In this document: positions 8,865 to 17,378 of the stretch, one piece after another | Position numbering within the stretch: position 1 is the stretch's first letter | How the letters are laid out: each line of letters starts with the position of its first letter | Assembly: GCF_040549045.1 (NCBI RefSeq) | Contig: NZ_JBEWTB010000002.1 | Span: forward strand, 899,501-963,500 | Origin: Endozoicomonas sp. NE40 | GTDB taxonomy: Bacteria; Pseudomonadota; Gammaproteobacteria; Pseudomonadales; Endozoicomonadaceae | Length of the DNA: 64,000 nucleotides | Reading direction: 5' to 3' | Position numbers and translations under genes: made by a program | The notes under the pieces: model-generated | What the model saw: the letters and a program-made list of their open reading frames with translations, nothing else | The model's database searches: none | What the model was told of the DNA's origin: nothing

Positions 8865-9031
8865 GAGCGTTACCTCCACATAGAGAAAGGTAAATATAGA
8901 AGGAGCAGCTGACAATTGGTAAAAAATTAATTACTCGTCACAGTTCACACCGAAAAAACACACAACAAACCGATAATTCGCAGGTGCAAAAATTCGATAA
9001 CCGCACAAAAACCCGTCAAATGTAGCGAAAA

Positions 9032-9061
9032 TTGCATCATTGTTTCGCTTTACGCTATGAT
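9032..9061 (+). promoter_or_regulatory. Sigma-70-type promoter of the first AbgT gene
   Basis: TTGCAT (9032-9037), an 18-bp spacer and TATGAT (9056-9061) predict a start near 9068. That is 8 bases before the first leader hairpin and about 214 nt before the AbgT start codon. Confidence 0.6.
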
Positions 9062-9067
9062 ACCCGC

Positions 9068-9281
9068 TCATTTTTGCTGGACGACATTTATCGTATGTCA
9101 GTCCGGCATGATTTTTGTCGGGGTGTTATTGCCCGGCCATAGAGACGATCAGGTTCTATCCATGAACCTGACGGTACACTGTTATCAATAATCGATAACA
9201 GTCGTACACCTGCCAGAGGGAACGCTCAAAGGGAGTTTTGCTGGCGGGTATCACAATGAACAAAAACTGTTGGAGTGGATA
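9068..9281 (+). ncRNA. Structured 5' leader of the first AbgT gene (riboswitch-like candidate)
   Basis: The untranslated stretch folds, by eye, into four hairpins. H1 is 9076-9107 (12 bp with one bulged A and one G-U), followed by ATGATTTTTG. H2 is 9150-9170 (CAGGTTC/GAACCTG). H3 is 9174-9207 (13 bp with one bulged C). H4 is 9208-9249 (9-bp outer stem with one G-U, internal GA-rich loop). H2-H4 are almost contiguous, which is typical of a cis-acting RNA domain. Two short frames (9095-9142, 15 codons; 9162-9191, 9 codons) could be leader peptides, and AGGT lies before the second. No match to a riboswitch class I remember. The function and ligand are unknown. Confidence 0.5.
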
Positions 9282-10892
9282 ATGTCGTACGATTCCGAAG
9301 TACTACCAACAGGCAATGCTAATAATACAAATAATAAGCGCAGCGCCTTTTCCCGTTTTCTGGCCGCCGTTGAGTGGCTTGGTAACCTGTTACCTCACCC
9401 GATTACCCTGTTTGCCCTGTTTGCGGTCGGCATCGTAGTACTCAGTGGCCTTGCCTCCTGGGCAGGGCTGAGCGTGGTTGACCCCCGCCCCGAAGGCGCA
9501 CCCGGTCGTGCCGCCGGCGGTATTATTGAAGTGGTCAACCTGCTCAGTGCCGACGGTCTGCGTATGATTGTCAGCAACCTGGTTCGCAACTTCACTGGCT
9601 TTGCGCCTCTCGGTACGGTTCTGGTGGCGCTGCTGGGTGTGGGCATTGCGGAACACTCAGGCCTGCTGAGTGCCGCCGTACGCTCGCTGGTGATGAAAGC
9701 CTCCCGCCACACCGTTACCATGATTGTGGTGTTTGCCGGTGTTATTTCTAACACCGCTGCAGAGCTGGGCTATGTGGTTCTGATCCCACTGGCGGCCATG
9801 ATCTTTCATTCTCTGGGCCGTCATCCTATTGCCGGTCTGGCGGCTGCGTTTGCCGGTGTTTCCGGTGGTTACAGCGCCAACCTGCTGATCGGTACCGTTG
9901 ACCCGCTGCTGTCGGGTATCACTGAAGCGGCTGCACAGATTATCGATCCGACCTATGCTGTTGGCCCGGAAGTGAACTGGTACTTCATGATGCTGAGTAC
10001 CTTTATGATCACCTTCGTCGGTTCCTGGGTCACTACCCGAATTGTTGAACCTCAACTGGGCGAGTACAACAGCAACGACGCCAGCATTGACCTGTCTGAA
10101 GAGAAGATGGAAGAAGTCAGCGCTGTTGAAAAGCGCGGCCTGAAGCTGGCAGGTGTGTCGCTGGTGATCCTGACTGCCCTGATCGCAATGACCGTTGTGC
10201 CTGAATCCGGCATTCTGCGTCATCCGGAAACCGGTGCGATTGCAGGCTCTCCTTTCCTGCGCGGTATCGTCGCCATGATTCTGGTGTTCTTTGCAGTACC
10301 CGGCATTGTGTACGGTAAAGTGGTCGGCACCATCAGGAATGACCGTGACGTAATTGACTGTATGTCCAAGAGTATGAGCACCATGGGCATGTACATCGTG
10401 CTGGTGTTCTTTGCGGCGCAGTTTGTGGCTTACTTCAGCATGACCAACTTCGGCACCATCTTTGCCGTACTGGGTGCAGAATTCCTGCAGAGCATTGGCC
10501 TGACCGGTCCGTTGCTGTTCCTGTTCTTCATCCTGATGTGTGGTTTCGTTAACCTGATGATCGGCTCTGCCTCTGCACAATGGGCTGTGACAGCGCCTAT
10601 CTTTGTGCCAATGCTGATGCTGGTAGGCTATGCGCCGGAAGTGATTCAGGCCGCTTACCGTATTGGTGACTCAGTAACGAACATCATTACACCAATGATG
10701 AGCTACTTTGGCCTGATCGTTTCATTCGCTACCCGTTACAAGAAAGACCTGGGTATTGGTACATTGGTCTCTGTGATGCTGCCTTACTCCCTGTTCTTCC
10801 TGATTGGCTGGAGCCTGCTGTTCTTCCTGTGGGTATTTGGCCTCGATATGCCAGTAGGACCTGGCGCTGCGACTTTCTATAGCGCAGGTTAA
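9282..10892 (+). CDS. AbgT-family transporter
   Basis: A 536-residue inner-membrane protein of the AbgT family (aminobenzoyl-glutamate importers and sulfonamide exporters, proton-motive-force driven). Many hydrophobic helices alternate with family segments such as LGNLLPHPITLFALF near the N-terminus, VSGGYSANLLIG (about 205) and YRIGDSVTNIITPMMSYF near the C-terminus. Length fits. The ATG at 9282 follows GGAG with 6-base spacing. A TTG four codons upstream is less likely. Expression probably depends on the structured leader before it. A strong terminator follows at 10903-10938. A second AbgT protein lies at 33770-35347. The natural substrate cannot be inferred. Confidence 0.88.
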   Translation: MSYDSEVLPTGNANNTNNKRSAFSRFLAAVEWLGNLLPHPITLFALFAVGIVVLSGLASWAGLSVVDPRPEGAPGRAAGGIIEVVNLLSADGLRMIVSNLVRNFTGFAPLGTVLVALLGVGIAEHSGLLSAAVRSLVMKASRHTVTMIVVFAGVISNTAAELGYVVLIPLAAMIFHSLGRHPIAGLAAAFAGVSGGYSANLLIGTVDPLLSGITEAAAQIIDPTYAVGPEVNWYFMMLSTFMITFVGSWVTTRIVEPQLGEYNSNDASIDLSEEKMEEVSAVEKRGLKLAGVSLVILTALIAMTVVPESGILRHPETGAIAGSPFLRGIVAMILVFFAVPGIVYGKVVGTIRNDRDVIDCMSKSMSTMGMYIVLVFFAAQFVAYFSMTNFGTIFAVLGAEFLQSIGLTGPLLFLFFILMCGFVNLMIGSASAQWAVTAPIFVPMLMLVGYAPEVIQAAYRIGDSVTNIITPMMSYFGLIVSFATRYKKDLGIGTLVSVMLPYSLFFLIGWSLLFFLWVFGLDMPVGPGAATFYSAG

Positions 10893-10902
10893 AATTTTTT
10901 TC

Positions 10903-10938
10903 CGGAGGAGTCAGGCTTCTGACCCCTCCGATTTTTTT
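10903..10938 (+). terminator. Rho-independent terminator after the first AbgT gene
   Basis: CGGAGG-A-GTCAG pairs with CTGAC-C-CCTCCG (one mismatch, 4-base loop) and is followed by seven T residues. Confidence 0.88.
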
Positions 10939-10989
10939 ATCGTTTCGCCCGGGATTCCCAGCATTCACCAAACCTGAGCCAATCGTTGT

Positions 10990-12525
10990 TTATTGGTTTT
11001 CAGGACTATTTTTCTCGGTACTGTCTTCACCTTCTCCCCCAGCTCCAACGCCACCCAGACCGACACTGCCTGTTACAAGAGTTCTTGCTCCGCCAATGCG
11101 ACCTTCAAATTCATCACCTGGAGACGAGTCAGGTAAATTGGCCACCAGAGACTGATCGGTCGCCGGAACACGAATCTGTAAAGAGTCACCCTCATCGGCG
11201 GGTTCTGATGGTGTTTCGTCTGCACCCGTCACGGGTTCAGAATCTTCAGGTTTAGCATCCCCTTCTTCGGCAGGTTCTGATGGTGTTTCACCTGTATCTG
11301 TAACGGGTTCAGAATCTTCAGGTTTGGCATCCCCTTCTTCGGCAGGTTCTGATGGTGTTTCGCCCGCACCTGTCACGAGTTCAGAATCTTCAGATCTGAC
11401 ACCCTCCTCATCGGCAGGTTCTGGTGGAGTTTCGCCTGCACCTGTCACGAGTTCAGAATCTTCAGATCTGACACCCTCCTCATCGGCAGGTTCTGGCGGA
11501 GTTTCGCCTGCACCTGTCACGAGTTCAGAATCTTCAGATCTGACACCCTCCTCATCGGCAGGTTCTGGTGGAGTTTCGCCTGCACCTGTCACGAGTTCAG
11601 AATCTTCAGGTCTGATACCCTCATCATCAGCGGGTTCTGATTTCGATGGTGCAGATATGTCGTCATGAGACACCTTTGCATGATCACTTGGGTCTGAGCC
11701 TGAATCTGCTGCGGCCTGCTGATCATCCGGTTTCTCATCTTCTGAACCTGTTACCTCTTGATTCTCCTGCGTCTGTTTCTCGTCTTCTGAACCTGGTCCG
11801 CTTTGCTCATTCTGCGTGTCGGCTCCAACATTCTGGTTACTGCTGGCATCCTGTCTGTCTCTGATTAGCGAACCACTGACGTTCACAGCGGTATTGTTAT
11901 CTTTCCCTGTGCATTCAAATTCAAACCTTTCAAGCTGATTGTTGTCCGGGTTGTATGCAACATCGATTTTGATATGGACAGTAACCGGGCCATTTTGCCC
12001 TTCGCCAGGATCCAGATTCAGATATCCCTCAGCAATGAAAGCATTTTCAGTCTCGCCCCGAGTCACTGTCATATCGCTTAACAATCCCTTGCTTCTGACA
12101 TCGCCATCGTCATATTCACCAAACGGCAGCAATACAAGGCCTGGTTCCGGCTGGCCCGTTTCAGACTGCCTCCTCAGCAAGTCATTGTTCATAACTGAAA
12201 ACTCTATAATCTGATCGCTCTGCCCTCCGGCAGTGGTATCGTCAGTGGCTGTACCCTGAATATTTAACTCCCCTCTTGTCCCGTCAGAGTCTAATTGTAT
12301 CGTGTGTGGATCACGCTCCAAACGACTCCCGTCGGGCAGAGTGGTTTCTGAGTTTACAACGAGATTGTGGCGGTCTCCGTCTCTAACCGTTTCCGTTTTT
12401 ACCTTGGTTTCTGCATTGGTTTCGTTGTTAATAAACTTAAATTCATCTCCAGCCTGTAAATTCAGAGCTGTGGTCGCCAGTAGCAGAACCAGAGCCTGCT
12501 GCAAGATTAACTTGAAAACCTTCAC
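10990..12525 (-). CDS. Secreted acidic repeat protein of unknown function
   Basis: A 511-residue protein with a clear signal peptide (1-25, MKVFKL, hydrophobic core, LQAG). Residues about 26-220 form a Thr/Asn/Asp-rich, beta-like domain that I do not recognise. Residues about 220-450 are strongly acidic and disordered, with six tandem 24-residue units of the type PADEEGVRSEDSELVTGAGE plus a partial copy, encoded by 72-bp DNA repeats. A short Gly-rich tail (VTGSVGLGGVGAGGEG) ends the protein. No cysteine-anchored lipobox or LPXTG signal is visible. It is probably a periplasmic, surface or released protein. The acidic repeats could bind Ca2+ or act as a spacer, but that is only a guess. It stands alone between an AbgT gene and a STAS gene. 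Confidence 0.75.
   Translation of the reverse strand: MKVFKLILQQALVLLLATTALNLQAGDEFKFINNETNAETKVKTETVRDGDRHNLVVNSETTLPDGSRLERDPHTIQLDSDGTRGELNIQGTATDDTTAGGQSDQIIEFSVMNNDLLRRQSETGQPEPGLVLLPFGEYDDGDVRSKGLLSDMTVTRGETENAFIAEGYLNLDPGEGQNGPVTVHIKIDVAYNPDNNQLERFEFECTGKDNNTAVNVSGSLIRDRQDASSNQNVGADTQNEQSGPGSEDEKQTQENQEVTGSEDEKPDDQQAAADSGSDPSDHAKVSHDDISAPSKSEPADDEGIRPEDSELVTGAGETPPEPADEEGVRSEDSELVTGAGETPPEPADEEGVRSEDSELVTGAGETPPEPADEEGVRSEDSELVTGAGETPSEPAEEGDAKPEDSEPVTDTGETPSEPAEEGDAKPEDSEPVTGADETPSEPADEGDSLQIRVPATDQSLVANLPDSSPGDEFEGRIGGARTLVTGSVGLGGVGAGGEGEDSTEKNSPENQ
11196..11632. repeat. 72-bp coding tandem repeats (about six copies)
   Basis: Six near-identical 72-bp units inside the acidic repeat gene. 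The middle copies differ at only a few bases, so they arose or were homogenised recently. The two units nearest the gene's 3' end form a second subtype (GDAKPEDSEPVT). Confidence 0.85.
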
Positions 12526-12890
12526 CGTTAACTACCTGATATAAAATGAAAATTCATAACATGACGAAAACAGTCTAGCCAATATTCTAAAAAGCGATGA
12601 GCGAGCGAATGAAACTTTTTCCACTATAAAATACGAAACATCTTATTATGAATATTCCGTCACATTTTTTTGATAGCTCCTCAAATAGCAGTACTGTGTT
12701 CAGTAACTTTAATCAGAAAGTACAGCCTCAATGCCTCAGGAAATAATGACCTGGCCCTAAACAGTCCGTATGACCCCACCGAAAGGAATTCACTCTGTCA
12801 GCCTGACTAACAGTCTGGTTATGCAAGCTTCTCAATGCACTCTGTAGGATTGACACCAGTAAAGGACAAGCCCCATGGAAGGAGTAAATC
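12526..12890. other. Intergenic region without a recognised gene
   Basis: This 365-bp AT-rich spacer lies between the divergent acidic repeat gene and the STAS gene. No open frame, strong promoter or stable hairpin stood out. It presumably holds both promoters. Confidence 0.5.
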
Positions 12891-13256
12891 ATGGCACTAT
12901 CCATTAATCTGGAAGACCACTACAACTACACACTGGTAGAGATTGAAGGCAAGGTTGACGCCAGCTCGGCTCAGATGCTTGACCGGGCGCTGGAATCGGC
13001 CACTTTTGAAGGAAACCGCCATCTGGTCCTGGACTGTTCACACCTGTCCAGCATCAGTTCAGAAGGGCTGCGTGTGCTGATGAACGCCAGAACCCAGCTG
13101 GCACGGTTTCACAGTCTGACCCTGTGCAACGTGTCTTCTGCCATTGCCTCACTGTTCAGACTCTGCGGTATCACCCGGTACATTCAGATCGTCGGTGGTG
13201 TCGATGAAGCAGAAGCGTTGCTTTATGAGAAGGATTCGGGACTGGGGAAGCTATAG
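12891..13256 (+). CDS. STAS-domain protein (anti-sigma factor antagonist-like)
   Basis: A 121-residue single STAS domain. The fold order is visible: strand TLVEIEGKVDAS, helix AQMLDRALESA, strand HLVLDCSHL, then the phospho-acceptor loop SSISSEGLRVLM, where anti-sigma antagonists carry the regulatory Ser/Thr. The start follows AAGGAG. Such proteins receive a phosphate from an anti-sigma kinase and control partner release. No partner kinase or phosphatase gene is adjacent, so its pathway is unknown. Alternatives are a role in stress signalling or as a chemosensory/secretion accessory. It is transcribed alone and shares a bidirectional terminator with the convergent permease. Confidence 0.85.
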   Translation: MALSINLEDHYNYTLVEIEGKVDASSAQMLDRALESATFEGNRHLVLDCSHLSSISSEGLRVLMNARTQLARFHSLTLCNVSSAIASLFRLCGITRYIQIVGGVDEAEALLYEKDSGLGKL

Positions 13257-13264
13257 CTTTAAAA

Positions 13265-13302
13265 AAAAGCCTCCCCACCAACAGACTTGCAGGGAGGCTT
13301 TT
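13265..13302. terminator. Bidirectional terminator between the STAS gene and the permease
   Basis: A perfect 11-bp stem (AAAAGCCTCCC with GGGAGGCTTTT) with an A-run on the left and T residues on the right, between two convergent stop codons. Confidence 0.9.
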
Positions 13303-13327
13303 CCAACACTCGGATTGTCTCAGTTCA

Positions 13328-14593
13328 TCAGAAGAAGAAAGAGACCGCCAGCAGCAGAACCATACCAAACAGCATGGCAGGACGCTGGAACAGGTTCGCT
13401 TCTTTCAGCTCGGAACCCTTGATCACAGGAATAACCGTTGCCAGAGCCGCTACCGGACCACCGGTCAGGTAGTACTGCATCACTGCGCCGCCACCAGCAG
13501 CCATAACAGCCAGACCCAGCGGGCTTGCTTCCGGAACTGCGGTCATCACCGCCTGCAGGAATGGAATGGAGATGGCAGCGGAAGCACCGTTAGACTGGGT
13601 GATAAACGACGCAATACCCGCAACAATCAGCATGCTCTGCAGAGGCGCTACCGTCAGCATTGGGCGGAACAGGTTAGCGATAGAGTCTGCCATACCGATG
13701 TTGTTGATCACGGAAGACATAAACAGGAAGCCAATGGTAGCCACCAGTGGTGTCGCAATACGACCCACGCCGTTCAGCATGAACTGTTCAGCCTTGGAGA
13801 AGCATGTAGCGCTCAGAACCATAGTAACGATACTACTCAGGACACCAACGACAAAGATCGGGTAACCCAGTACGAAGCCAACCATCAGCACCAGGAAAGG
13901 CATCATGGTTTTCCAGAAGGCGTAGTTGTGTTCGCTGCTTTCAAACTCTTTGGCGATAGCATTCACTTCTTCATCAGTCATAGGGCCGTTTTTCGCGGTT
14001 TCCTTACGCAGACGCATGAAGCTGAAGGCAAAGATAGCCAGGGAAATCAGCACACCGTAAACGTTGATCATACCGAAGCCGATGCCGGTAATCGCAACCA
14101 CTGCCACCTGAGTCGGATGAGTGAAGCCACCAAAGTTACCCAGATGACCCGCATGAGCGTGTACACCGGCAGACTTGGAAGGGTTCACACCAAGCTTGGA
14201 GCTGGCGGCACCGGTCAGTACAGCGGTAATGGCTGGCTGGGTGAAACCGGTCAGCATACCGATGAAACCAGCAGCAATACCACCCGCCGTAGCAACACCG
14301 GCACCACCACCCAGACGACGACCGACTTTAATGATGTTGCGGATGATCACGTCCAGGAAGCCAACACGTTCCATAACGCCAATGAACATCAGTACACCCG
14401 CCATATCGGCGATAACCGGGTTCAGACCACCGTTGATCAGTGATGTGACGGAGGGGCCTTCACCACCGGTCATCGGGAAGCCAGCGATCATGGCTGTGAT
14501 AAAAGAACCGACAATAGCGGTCAGATAAAGAGGGGTACGGCCGGATATCATTAATAATAATGTTATCCCCATTACAATTTGCGCTACCAGCAT
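13328..14593 (-). CDS. Putative carboxylate permease (ion transporter superfamily, DcuC/GntP-like)
   Basis: A 421-residue inner-membrane permease with 10-12 hydrophobic segments, duplicated inverted halves and polar re-entrant-loop motifs (GFTQPAITAVLTG about residue 117; FITQSNGASAAISIPF about 345). These are typical of the ion-transporter superfamily that includes DcuC, GntP and citrate permeases. The substrate is probably an organic acid. No strong ribosome site precedes the ATG at 14591-14593. An FNR box (14660-14673) and a TATAGT -10 element (14632-14637, minus strand) place the transcription start near 14625. It is divergent from the DMSO reductase genes, so it may supply or remove a carboxylate during anaerobic respiration. 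Confidence 0.6.
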   Translation of the reverse strand: MLVAQIVMGITLLLMISGRTPLYLTAIVGSFITAMIAGFPMTGGEGPSVTSLINGGLNPVIADMAGVLMFIGVMERVGFLDVIIRNIIKVGRRLGGGAGVATAGGIAAGFIGMLTGFTQPAITAVLTGAASSKLGVNPSKSAGVHAHAGHLGNFGGFTHPTQVAVVAITGIGFGMINVYGVLISLAIFAFSFMRLRKETAKNGPMTDEEVNAIAKEFESSEHNYAFWKTMMPFLVLMVGFVLGYPIFVVGVLSSIVTMVLSATCFSKAEQFMLNGVGRIATPLVATIGFLFMSSVINNIGMADSIANLFRPMLTVAPLQSMLIVAGIASFITQSNGASAAISIPFLQAVMTAVPEASPLGLAVMAAGGGAVMQYYLTGGPVAALATVIPVIKGSELKEANLFQRPAMLFGMVLLLAVSFFF

Positions 14594-14631
14594 AACTATT
14601 TAATATAATAACTATAAATGAGGGAGCGCCG

Positions 14632-14673
14632 ACTATACGCAAATCGAATCTATCAAATTTTGATCAATATCAA
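14632..14673 (-). promoter_or_regulatory. FNR/Anr-dependent promoter of the permease
   Basis: A perfect FNR box TTGAT-CAAT-ATCAA (14660-14673) has its centre 41.5 bp before the predicted start at about 14625. The minus-strand -10 TATAGT is at 14637-14632. This is the class II activation geometry. Confidence 0.75.
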
Positions 14674-14852
14674 ATATATTAACTATTAGGTAAATAAGTA
14701 CATTTAAATTTCTGATAATACCCGTAAAATTTCGCTTTATTGTCACAGTTAAGTGGAAATGCACACCCGTTAACCTTAAATATCAACAGTTCAGGAAATA
14801 TATACGACAAAGTAACAATACTTATCTATATCTGGGTAAATATCGACCTGTC

Positions 14853-14895
14853 TTGATATGAATCATAACCAGAGCTGCAACAGACCATCTATCAT
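14853..14895 (+). promoter_or_regulatory. FNR/Anr-dependent promoter of the dms operon
   Basis: TTGAT-ATGA-ATCAT (14853-14866) matches the FNR consensus at 9 of 10 positions. The -10 TATCAT is at 14890-14895 and predicts a start near 14902, placing the box centre at about -42. Confidence 0.75.
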
Positions 14896-14943
14896 CCGAC
14901 CCCCTTAGCATGATTAATACATTAAATAGTTTGTAACTGTCGA

Positions 14944-17364
14944 ATGAAAAACTGGCTGAATAAAACCCCGTTAAGTCGCCGGAGCTTTGCAAAGTGGGGG
15001 GCGGCGCTGAGTGGGGCCGCCTTTACAGCAGGCTCAGCGTTGCCTCTCAAATCCATTGCTAGTAGCAAACCGTCCGGAAAAACCCCTGAAATCAAGTCTG
15101 TGTGGTCAGCCTGTACGGTTAACTGCGGTTCCCGCTGTGCATTAAGGCACCAGGTTCAGGACGATCAGATTATTGCCACCCATACCGACAATACCGGTAA
15201 TGATGAATATGGCCATCATCAGGTACGTGCCTGTCTGCGCGGGCGCTCTTTTCGTCAGCGGGTATACAACCCTGATCGTCTGAAATACCCGATGAAGCGC
15301 GTCGGTCAACGCGGCGAAGGTCACTTTGAACGCATCAGCTGGGAAGAAGCGTTTGACACCATTGCCGATAACCTGAAACGCATCAGAAAAGACTATGGCA
15401 ATGAAGCCATTTATATCAATTATGCGACAGGTACTCTGGGTGGAACGATCTCCAAATCATGGCCTCCGGGTTCCAGCCCGATTGCCCGGCTGATGAACTG
15501 CTGGGGCGGTTACCTGAATCACTACGGTACTTACAGTACCGCCCAGATCGCTATCGGTATGCCATACGTCTATGGCTCCAACATGAACAACTGCAGTTCT
15601 GACCTGGTGAACTCAAAGCTGATCATCAACTTTGGTAACAATCCGGCAGAAACCCGCATGAGTGGTGCCGGTGTTGTCTATCAGATGGCCGAAGCCAAAG
15701 AGCGTGGCAACATGCGCATGATCACCTTTGATCCCCGCAAAACCGACAGCACATTAAGCGACAATGACGAATGGGTACCTATTCGTCCGGGCACCGATGC
15801 AGCTCTGGTCGCAGGCATGGCCTGGGTGATGATCAGGGAAAACCTGGTGGATACCGACTTCCTGACCCGTTATACCGTAGGTTATGACGAAGACAGTCTG
15901 CCCGCCGGCGCACCGAAAGGTTCTTCGTGGAAATCCTATATTCTCGGTCAGGGAGCGGACGGCATTGAAAAGACGCCGGAATGGGCTGCACGAATTACCT
16001 CGGTTCCAGCCAGAACCATCATCCGTATTGCCCGTGAAATCGCGCTGACCAAACCCTGTAACATACAGCAGGGCTGGGGTTTGCAGCGTACCGCCAATGG
16101 TGAACAGGCGGCTCGTTCCATCGCCATGCTGGCGGTGATGACCGGTAATGTAGGCATTTCCGGTGGTGGTACAGGCGCACGGGAATCGTCCTACGCGATG
16201 CCGTTCGCAGCCTTCCCGACACTGACCAACCCGGTTTCGACCTCCATTCCGATGTTCCTGTGGACCGACGCCATTACCCGCTACCATGAAATGACGGACA
16301 AAACCGACGGTATTCGTGGTGCGGAAAAGCTGAATCAGCCCATCAAGTTTATCTGGAACTACGCCGGTAACTGCATCATCAACCAGCATTCGGACATTAA
16401 CCGTACCCACGACATTCTTCAGGATGACAGTCAGTGCGAAATGATTGTCGTGATCGAAAACCACATGACGTCCAGTGCGCGTTACGCCGACATTCTTCTG
16501 CCAGACCTTACTGCGGCTGAACAGCCTGACTTTTCGCCTGCTGGCAGCTCAGGCAACATGGGCTACGTCATTTTCACCGACACCGCTGTTTCGCCACTGT
16601 TCGAATGCCGTTCTGTATACGACATGTGTTCAGAGGTCGCAAAACGTCTGGGGGTGGAAGAAGCCTTTACCGAAGGGCGTGATCAGGAAGCCTGGCTGCG
16701 CCATATCTATGCGCAGGCTCAGCAAAATAATCCAGACCTTCCGGAGTTTGATGCATTCCGCCAGATGGGCATTGTTAAACAGAAGAATCCGGGCAAGCCT
16801 AATATTGCTTACGAAAGCTTCCGTAAAGACCCGGAAGCCAGCCCTCTGGGTACACCATCAGGGAAAATTGAAATTTACTCGGAACGCCTTGCCGATATAG
16901 CAGCCACCTGGACCCTCAATGAAGACGATATCATTACACCACTACCAGAGTACGCTCCTTCCTGGGAAGGCCATGAATCAGAGCTGACCAGTAAATTCCC
17001 GCTGCAGCTGTTTGGTTTCCATTACAAGTCCCGTGTCCATTCAACGTATGGCAACGTCGCGCTGGTTGACGACGCCTGTCGACAGGAACTGTGGGTTAAC
17101 CCCATCGACGCTGAAAAACGTGGCATTAAAGACGGTGACATGCTGAAAGTCTGGAATGACCGGGGTGAACTGCGTATTCCAGCCAGAGTGACCGAACGTA
17201 TTCTGCCCGGTGTGATCGCCATGGGTCAGGGTGCCTGGTACAAACCGGATCGCAAGGGAGTCGATCACGGTGCCTGCATTAATACACTGACAACACAACG
17301 CCCGTCGCCACTGGCAAAAGCAAACCCACAGCATAGCAACCTTGTCGAAATTGCCAGGGTATAA
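14944..17364 (+). CDS. dmsA: Anaerobic DMSO reductase catalytic subunit
   Basis: An 806-residue molybdopterin (bis-MGD) oxidoreductase of the DMSO reductase family, the catalytic subunit reducing dimethyl sulfoxide (and often N-oxides) at the periplasmic face. A twin-arginine signal is present (SRRSFAKW, residues 11-18). The N-terminal Fe-S/cofactor cysteines are C57, C61, C65 and C97. The presumed Mo-ligand serine lies in GTYSTAQ (about 195-201). The C-terminal dinucleotide-binding domain ends with SPLAKANPQHSNLVEI. The ribosome site is weak. dmsBC starts 14 bp after the stop. YnfE-type paralogues and TMAO/BSO reductases are related, so the exact substrate is inferred. The upstream FNR site argues for oxygen-limited expression. 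Confidence 0.88.
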   Translation: MKNWLNKTPLSRRSFAKWGAALSGAAFTAGSALPLKSIASSKPSGKTPEIKSVWSACTVNCGSRCALRHQVQDDQIIATHTDNTGNDEYGHHQVRACLRGRSFRQRVYNPDRLKYPMKRVGQRGEGHFERISWEEAFDTIADNLKRIRKDYGNEAIYINYATGTLGGTISKSWPPGSSPIARLMNCWGGYLNHYGTYSTAQIAIGMPYVYGSNMNNCSSDLVNSKLIINFGNNPAETRMSGAGVVYQMAEAKERGNMRMITFDPRKTDSTLSDNDEWVPIRPGTDAALVAGMAWVMIRENLVDTDFLTRYTVGYDEDSLPAGAPKGSSWKSYILGQGADGIEKTPEWAARITSVPARTIIRIAREIALTKPCNIQQGWGLQRTANGEQAARSIAMLAVMTGNVGISGGGTGARESSYAMPFAAFPTLTNPVSTSIPMFLWTDAITRYHEMTDKTDGIRGAEKLNQPIKFIWNYAGNCIINQHSDINRTHDILQDDSQCEMIVVIENHMTSSARYADILLPDLTAAEQPDFSPAGSSGNMGYVIFTDTAVSPLFECRSVYDMCSEVAKRLGVEEAFTEGRDQEAWLRHIYAQAQQNNPDLPEFDAFRQMGIVKQKNPGKPNIAYESFRKDPEASPLGTPSGKIEIYSERLADIAATWTLNEDDIITPLPEYAPSWEGHESELTSKFPLQLFGFHYKSRVHSTYGNVALVDDACRQELWVNPIDAEKRGIKDGDMLKVWNDRGELRIPARVTERILPGVIAMGQGAWYKPDRKGVDHGACINTLTTQRPSPLAKANPQHSNLVEIARV

Positions 17365-17378
17365 GGGATCAGTAGACC

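Noticed and set aside
9657..10580. A 307-codon open frame antisense to the first AbgT gene
   Set aside because: Same composition artefact (His/Gln-rich) and no ribosome site. The AbgT frame is clearly real.
11196..11632. Regular 72-bp repeats that could suggest a CRISPR-like array
   Set aside because: The units are contiguous with no unique spacers, stay in frame and encode 24-residue protein repeats.
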